DNA of 21,127 nt from positions 1 through 21,127 of IMG/VR virus record IMGVR_UViG_3300030333_002177. One strand, written 5' to 3'. The notes beneath the pieces are model-generated. The model saw nothing but the letters and a program-made list of their open reading frames with translations, was not told the origin of the DNA and ran no database searches. Every line of letters starts with the position of its first letter. The stretch's first letter is position 1. The translations under genes and the position numbers were made by a program. The DNA comes from a virus. Shown here in pieces: positions 21,001-21,127 of the stretch.

Positions 21001-21127
21001 CAGTTGCAACATCTAAAGAATCTCCTTGATAAACTAATTCACCTTCTAAGAAGGTAGAAGTAATAACATTTGCTTCTGCAGCACCACCGAATGATGATGT
21101 TAATATTTGCTGCCTTCCTTCACCAGC
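6080..21127 (-). CDS. Giant modular virion protein (5'-truncated by window edge, >5,015 residues)
   Basis: One uninterrupted frame covers about 15 kb and stays open to the right edge, so the start lies outside. In-window numbering counts from 21127. Domains: an N-terminal region with the segment around QDFSYAVKSAVSIGEW and LKNVHPASFKVFGEL (~122-163), typical of large cyanophage structural proteins; a 'FDG...NGVVQ' module (~240-306); a LamG-like domain (722-913); at least 22 Cys...YPR beta repeats (~966-3469) interrupted by a helical module (~1055-1176); three further helical modules (~3550-3953); a jelly-roll domain (4047-4267); two more 'FDG...NGVxQ' modules (~4706-4870); and a C-terminal GGGSGYTTRPTV beta unit. 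The mass exceeds 500 kDa. The gene sits upstream of gp8, roughly where T4 has gene 7, but no similarity to gp7 was recognised. The most likely role is a long tail or baseplate-associated fibre for surface binding. A TTG at 20840-20842 is not a start: the frame continues with credible protein upstream. Confidence 0.85.
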   Translation of the reverse strand, partial: AGEGRQQILTSSFGGAAEANVITSTFLEGELVYQGDSLDVATATGYVSTNSGWQIGPRILKVVDYTGSWLEGQRLTGVISKSSGIISDLAIAKGVLEIGSITRTTGQFIDDIGKPSEIIQKIQDSYYYQDFSYAVKSAVSIGEWKEILLKNVHPASFKVFGELNLNEYGLIPNKETAFQLTKSVELARQATVPNIQSFALVEPVYTEFNNTEVLFRQKRLTSSENILTSVVQRVDDISNLFDGERIAFPLTVDQNTIVANANQLMIVLNGVVQTPDTAFKIEGDSIVFADPPQPPASVKYVSVTINQIATVRLTFTNISGIFPTVGNSLVGTASTARLIVTKVEGNDIYGYITEGTFIPGIPSGELCTVSATGFSANLTGQFAVDNIGLFTYGETVTNLTGDIAKVEEVNLESGSETPLAKLRYTIGASTTSFEVISNTLTDDSPVPAGTFETSKKYQMGAEIFTVNSIANNTESTTLSVTRGIDGTSAVSQQEDIPIYGTDISVTNTLTLSKTTGTYKSTPGLYDIQLNDVIIGAGSGVVASITATSTYQDPVTNEFIEQVNISPGSSFFGLLFNRITSQTYPNVVLDDISKSQVSIVKFDDNATDFNSQFPSNEQINNVVVPYDNPSGALTSGEIIRNYKLEYGNNDGEFTANEPGRVRRLTFREKLGTGFFSQGHVIRTRDTKAEVIGYNQARNTIYLGKIGRTQANGQDIHTATFKGSAQIDTAQSKYGGASLLLAAASFDYINIPSSAETAFGADAFTIEMWVRAATSSLSGTATLLDGRVSAASEVAPRLYLEAGQIRYHVNGSDLVTSGATTLNNDVWYHVCVQRSSTTVKIILNGAEVGTGTDSSSYVSKPVRIGCDYTGANGFSGNIDEFRLSNTNRYTSLPFAPQDGIFQGDANSKMLFHFDGIDGQTWSSDWSGTEAFTANEYFNNDSILESTRISGAHIYVGGTVSNAITITAGAVQKDVTDATYNPVTGDLVLTIGSHSFTTSDTLTIAQSSLTFTCSKDGHATNHSYPRTTDPAYNTALDITSVSATTLTVNVGVAKVPAGFANRSQRYINASVLIDANKDFIANEAVYIMKQVFPSFTVIGGEINCEDDVRDILDSVVSDLRNGSNSSIWDAAAFYVDRTQNPVALRQIENEIPQSLFVINKVEEMVKYIINNELWDIQGDHGLTQVTDTTITESGYSGLTQFTPTDATYSPSTGDLVLTIGSHSLTGPTELSPIDASYSPTTGYLTLQVNNHQLPAGTKVKIKENSLVMNCTSDGNTVDQSYPRPDDPAGQGWLEISNIQTNTFDVFVGKSPTVNYTPTAGTYDGQTGWLTMTIGDHNLRTGSKYTAKSATYTAGTGVLSVTVDTPVFDVTDAKYNPVSGDLELIIGTHSLTKGNKVNIKQDSLSFTCSMNGNETIKTYPRTTDPVYNQSIEITEVTATSITVNVGKTLNTEWDVTNATYNTTSGDMELTIGSHSLTVGESIYIKPNTLTFNCGSGSGTYPRGADANTADGADYAYEAALEIIAESATTITVNVNGGQGAISNSDAHSWAGITASKAVVSGGNYVHTFASALSDAITVDHGLFIGDRVLIEEDSLTFTCDMDNNLTYHTYPRKTDPSFNKWLAISNVTTNTFDVNVGTTTLSNFTPTAATYDPATGEMELTIGSHTLKQGSTIKIADNSLTFTCSMDSNGSNHTYPRSTDPVSGASIPITGVTDTTININVGKSPLVKYNVTNATYNPTSGDMVLTIGTAHGLTSGTSIKIATESLWFTCDYNSDGNTTIKKYPRASGASTTGNAGADYAYNTAVSITAADQAAGTITVNVNGGQGAITDTTAHNWVDRTAFNAIETGGSYTHVFVTGQGAATNAITAGGSYTHTFISAVPNGITRSGETIKMLKDGITFSCDQDNYSTDHSYPRGDDPAHDTSLPIYIDGETLTAANASYNSLTGDISITIPGHGLSTTDQIRIENNSLTFTCSRDNNISVHNYPRPGIDPFAGRWLRIKSHTTDTFTVNVGQSPSDQQYTHEFVTALENGIVKKNNSITVNVGASPTKSYAPTAATYNSSTGAMELTIGSHSLPAPTTHTPTDVAYNPTTGIMTLTISGHGFSNGEKIKIADGGLKLSCAFGGASGAAAQKDYPRSTDPISNKWIPISNVTTDTFDVQVLDVVPSTNTDAHSFVSAVSGCVSKANSTVKVAPSSLLFSCTEGVGNYAYPRTQVTTHTAGPGTTYNPATGIVEIKVSQDSHTPTAVTYDPTSGDMVLTIALNSGTKDVSGATYNPSTGDLVLDIGAHTLTTNDRIKLAEESLTFTCNYLGDGNQTQKKYPRASGASTTGNNGADYAFDTYLDITAVDQSGGTITVNINGGQGAITDISTHQFVEATSGAVILGHGFVVGDRIKIAEESLTFTCDYNGDGNTTNKVYPRSNGNDYAYNTPLMIKAVTGTSITVNVNGGQGAITDTTTHNFVTGQSAAINCITSVHGMRPGTPIMFVDDSITFACGFQGALGDDQKKTYPRSTDPVSGRWLFINNVTETSFKVQVLDSVPSTNTDSHTWVTAALNGIIEGDPLVAQAVPVDAVTSTTITINPLDGYTATNTSTHTFQGLSSYQYQPSDATYNPETGAMTITSNSHGMKDGERVLIRDNALTFTCSMDDHFSDHSYPRTSDPISGDWIEISNVTDNTFDVNVGKSPTKTYTPRDAVYNPTTGAMELTIGNHGLAKGSNVRIALESITFTCAQDGNATNHSYPRATIDSHTAWGGTTYNPITGILSVTTPLAHGIRNGDWVKFDEGGITFECSMDERSSKHTYPRTTDPTYNKWLKVSNVTTTTFEVFVGKSPTVTYSPSNATYDPATGDLVLTIGTHSLVQGTNVRLLEGAVSFNCDMDGGTATKSYPRPNIDNYTATGATYNGETGVMVVTVPQHRMDTGDKVKFDQDSFTFTCEMDGNTAQKTYPRTSDPVIDTWLDVGAVTENTFEVNVGTTPLVGYDAQAVNYYPDTGNLYIFNPELARAVSLGDGIRINPESLWFACTQDGNSTVNKYPRASGANTGNGQDYAYNTSLPVLFIDGNQTYIAVNVNSALNTPISNLETHTFLYALPGAIVTGGNYNHTFVTAAADGVKMKRDRAYRNSVEIKSTTEDSITVNVGKSPLKYHTPTDATYDPTSGDMVITIGLHTLKVGMSVRLAPQSFVFSCDQGGTVGNGTYPRATGSAAAGGADYAYNNAMNITAVDYAAGTITINVNGGQGAITNTNAHTFVSAAAGAVISGGGYTHSYASSLADSVISGGNYVHTITASKGGGIKQKRDRNYDTNVEIIDVTADTITVNAGISSNTTTHTFVNADAQAITTGGNYTHTFKSALPNAITRSVLMSGGNYNHRFISALNNAISTGGNYTHSFVSFANNGLVVAGSSVFLSGNSIKFTCDKDGNEEIASYPRTTDPASNQVIRVTDSVPNTSITVNVGKSGSDDQYVHTFSSADSNAVTQSKYSTQDCTDVYTTTGNLMDIVTDTLEQANLPSPVDHLASVARVEAAQEFAGGRVDEYIDTPFDVSYHDATNDILYANQVDADTQYRFRDAANLIRANRGVILDKSSYDMLARYPDLALDMPRNTDGSGAGTLRCQQDIGLIIDAIANDLESGGNRNIVTGAKFYIGQSGELQHIRLQVFQSVYAHDRVGHYVKQCVTGDLDYTNTNDIIVGDWDITNDAGGCANVKSAVDTLIATANDIIAPTDNDFNIAADRLYFNRQYIAEEITGLTTEEFTYQLNGVNYQAHAYPGDNGELTCQRDLKLIILSIISDLQTGGNNSTITAIESYLTANLQIDEVENELLATLFSIEKLKLLCEKAARNLLYTFSDAVTGQQYQAQHSNEIAYRDGLSPTDINAVVYRIRDLVETAVSMLSPGKIDARSAAKNILYNKNYYVQEIGAIVNQQFGTGTWVYDNFVTELTDDIVHDLITTDVNSTTRAYKILINTVTGNFKDGEILRYPSGNAEILEFDAANNHLYIKPTTTNVPAPSDTLVGQGSGATATYASVVSVYNVYSKPTNVKILNTARQITSNIQGQVSSDNLVPTPETFSSPNWTAIETTVSENDSAITSRPPDFDLSTNYTADKLTSTTVAGTHGIYKRYTMSYYDTFDDGNLTWDNADNTFDEGPFNVTQFRNFTFSTFVKAGTESNVHIRVTLDVDYAGRQDAFFNLDLTNGSTSSIFQPQGGVNVDAYGAIPFGDGWYRAYITLTFSWGFRQFVPYIGLNNNISYNTATDLLVWGAKIAEGALDPYTSEAGQVFYGDMEYNVKQYALNLLNTYMKQSITGTLVAPSPQVSFYSYYDSASASNYDEKSVREFINGSLDIISKQLAVDTHYTTLPTYNGIVIPTKNYGTRTVPTGIRGGVNNTDYLYGTWSDSSAELERISINEGKIVKIYQRFRIDGDITDGPYTMGEVVAKQGAPSITGVVYGYHFDENYKYLDVEVTAGPWAITDNVVGANNSTTAQISQIEDRIHIIDVKGEFSNDIPFKGYTSGNTATPTGYIKNQAATLDNTGGTLTVDTETLLGSFETTSVVYPESSRQYLDVSKYAGLNLGVGSRIASGGYIRLGISIVSSLNVFTVGNRLYKIINGSQDPTQYGIISEVDLDNNYLYVAEYQGTFNNGDLVGDYGDGITGFPVGYASITTKTTTAGSASALVQDIRDVGINKRLYLSDVKGTFSTRDWIRGPEDYRSVILSKETLLARVKRAFKGFDGTQTTFPLTIANGTQYLPDPEGHLMVFVNGILQPPGSTLAYTAFSNQIQFTEAPDLGASFTGFYIGKLRQLDDISFEFDSLRQSFNLKRNDIFYSLTLTEGVQSSTILPENNIIVSLNGVIQEPGVGFEIVGSRIIFSEIPRVGSTFVAFSYVGSEADVDAAEVVPPIEPGDFIDIQGETEDREVAVIESSNSLITFDYLGSVFGQNAKGQANIVSGFIRDVQVTGGGSGYTTRPTVRIDSVSGFDGQIRALVGVAGVEMSSPGQSYQNPDIQVETSVPDDWTAPDLSQYGEELVDPEILP
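6520..7010 (-). repeat. Two C-terminal 'FDG...NGVxQ' modules of the giant protein
   Basis: Two adjacent copies of a unit of about 75 residues. The first has GFDGTQTTFPLTI, HLMVFVNGILQPPG and IQFTEAPDLGASFTGFYIG. The second has FEFDSLRQSFNL, IIVSLNGVIQEPG and IIFSEIPRVGSTFVAFSYVG. Their shared order is a substrate-like 'F-D/x-T-F-L' strand, a hydrophobic 'V-x-LNG-x-x-Q-P' turn, and a final 'I-F-x-P-x-x-G' strand. The same unit lies near the N-terminal side (20210-20410). It is common in marine phage fibre proteins; its function is unknown to me. Confidence 0.65.
8327..8989 (-). other. Phage jelly-roll/carbohydrate-binding-like domain (residues 4047-4267)
   Basis: It opens NLVPTPETFSSPNW, continues with YTADKLTSTTVAGTHG, FTFSTFVKAGTES, then GDGWYRAYITLTF and finally DLLVWGAKIAEGALDPY. 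This series (N-lv.tE.f...W, .ADkl, yt.S.fvKag, gWyR, iWGaqlE.g..pt.Y) is a recurrent domain in phage tail fibre and capsid-decoration proteins, usually considered a carbohydrate-binding-type beta-sandwich. It follows the helical modules near the C-terminal end, a plausible surface-exposed position. The ligand is not predictable. Confidence 0.7.
9270..10480 (-). repeat. Three helical modules after the beta-repeat array (residues ~3550-3953)
   Basis: Three diverged copies of a helix-rich unit. Each starts with an 'A-x-x-L-x-x-N-(K/R)-x-(F/Y)-I/V-x-x-E' helix (AANLIRANRGVILDK, AADRLYFNRQYIAEEI, AAKNILYNKNYYVQEI). In the first two this is followed by a helix 'C-Q-x-D-(I/L)...I-x-(S/N)-DL-x-(S/T)-GGN' (CQQDIGLIIDAIANDLESGG; CQRDLKLIILSIISDLQTGG). 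The third is shorter and most diverged. A fourth copy of the unit is inserted in the beta-repeat array at 17600-17965. This module is familiar from cyanophage structural proteins; its role is not known to me. Confidence 0.7.
10960..11420 (-). repeat. 'GGNYTHTFxSAxxNAI' mini-repeats
   Basis: Between YPR units 21 and 22 lie about six copies of a 19-22 residue element: SGGGYTHSYASSLADSV, SGGNYVHTITASKGGGI, TGGNYTHTFKSALPNAI, SGGNYNHRFISALNNAI and TGGNYTHSFVSFANNGL among them. Single or paired copies also occur around 11840, 15510-15610 and 16440. This element is the last piece of many YPR units, so this stretch looks like local tandem amplification of a sub-unit rather than a new domain. Confidence 0.7.
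14147..14176 (-). repeat. 30-bp exact direct repeat, copy 1
   Basis: Identical base for base to 15758-15787, 1,611 bases away (537 codons, so in frame). It encodes the start of the 'ASGASTTGN' insert that follows YPR in the extended unit type, where most units differ substantially at the DNA level. The exact identity suggests recent duplication or gene conversion between repeats. Confidence 0.75.
15758..15787 (-). repeat. 30-bp exact direct repeat, copy 2
   Basis: Partner of the copy at 14147-14176. Both copies are followed by related but different coding sequence for a 'DYN.DGN' loop, so only a short patch is identical. Confidence 0.75.
17600..17965 (-). repeat. Helical module inserted between YPR units 1 and 2 (residues ~1055-1176)
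   Basis: The segment reads ASVLIDANKDFIANEAVYIM, then INCEDDVRDILDSVVSDLRN, then GSNSSIWDAAAFYV, and ends with ENEIPQSLFVINKVEEMVKY. The pieces correspond in order to the helical modules at 9270-10480 (N-(K/R)-x-x-I-x-x-E; C-x-x-D...SDL..GGN; A..FY; a late helix). It separates one lone YPR unit from the remaining 21. Confidence 0.75.
18389..18964 (-). other. LamG/concanavalin A-like domain (residues 722-913)
   Basis: A Laminin_G_3-type beta-sandwich is indicated by SKYGGASLLLAAASFDYINI, then FTIEMWVRAA, WYHVCVQRSSTTVKIILNG, GFSGNIDEFRLSNTNRY and MLFHFDG. 'F(T/S)iE.WvR', 'W.Hv...R......lyvNG' and 'G.IDEfRls...RY' are the signature strands of this family. Such domains commonly bind carbohydrate or protein surfaces, so a host-contact role is plausible. 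It precedes the YPR array. Confidence 0.8.
20210..20410 (-). repeat. N-terminal-side 'FDG...NGVVQ' module of the giant protein (residues ~240-306)
   Basis: LFDGERIAFPLTV, QLMIVLNGVVQTPDTAF and IVFADPPQPPASVKYVSV match, in order, the two modules at 6520-7010. One copy thus lies before the LamG domain and two lie about 4,400 residues later, after all the repeat arrays. Confidence 0.65.

Overview
The window is a piece of the virion structural (tail/baseplate) module of a tailed phage. The best fit is a marine T4-like myovirus of the cyanophage type. Three things support this: a recognisable T4 gp8-like baseplate wedge protein at the left end, two close matches to the T4-type late promoter (CATAAATA), and AT-rich DNA packed with large modular beta-rich fibre proteins of a kind familiar from Prochlorococcus/Synechococcus myoviruses. 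A related marine phage, such as a pelagibacter myovirus, cannot be excluded.

Every gene is on the minus strand, so the window reads biologically from right to left. (1) 21127 to 6080 is a single giant open frame that runs off the right edge. At least 5,015 codons lie in the window and the true start is outside it. (2) 6051 to 4825 is a 408-residue fibre-like protein ending in a cupredoxin-like domain. (3) 4819 to 398 is a 1,473-residue virion protein carrying one cupredoxin-like module with its ligands, one without, a divergent YHYH-type domain and glycine-rich beta repeats. (4) 362 to 1 is the N-terminal 120 codons of a gp8-like baseplate wedge protein. Gaps are 28, 5 and 35 bases. No RNA gene, mobile element, CRISPR array, convincing plus-strand gene or hairpin terminator was seen.

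The giant protein is a mosaic. From the N-terminal side of the window it has a cyanophage-type N-terminal region, a LamG/concanavalin-like domain, about 2,500 residues of at least 22 degenerate Cys...YPR beta repeats interrupted once by a helical module, three more diverged helical modules, a phage jelly-roll domain with a probable carbohydrate-binding role, and two copies of a 'FDG...NGVxQ' module also present near the N-terminal side.

The likely joint role is tail/baseplate-associated fibres or decorations for host contact. Probable late promoters lie at the end of the giant gene (serving the 408- and 1,473-residue genes) and just after the 1,473-residue gene (serving gp8). The most unusual signals are the size and repeat architecture of the giant protein and the H...CxxHxxM cupredoxin-like sites in two adjacent virion genes, with a third module that has lost all four ligands.
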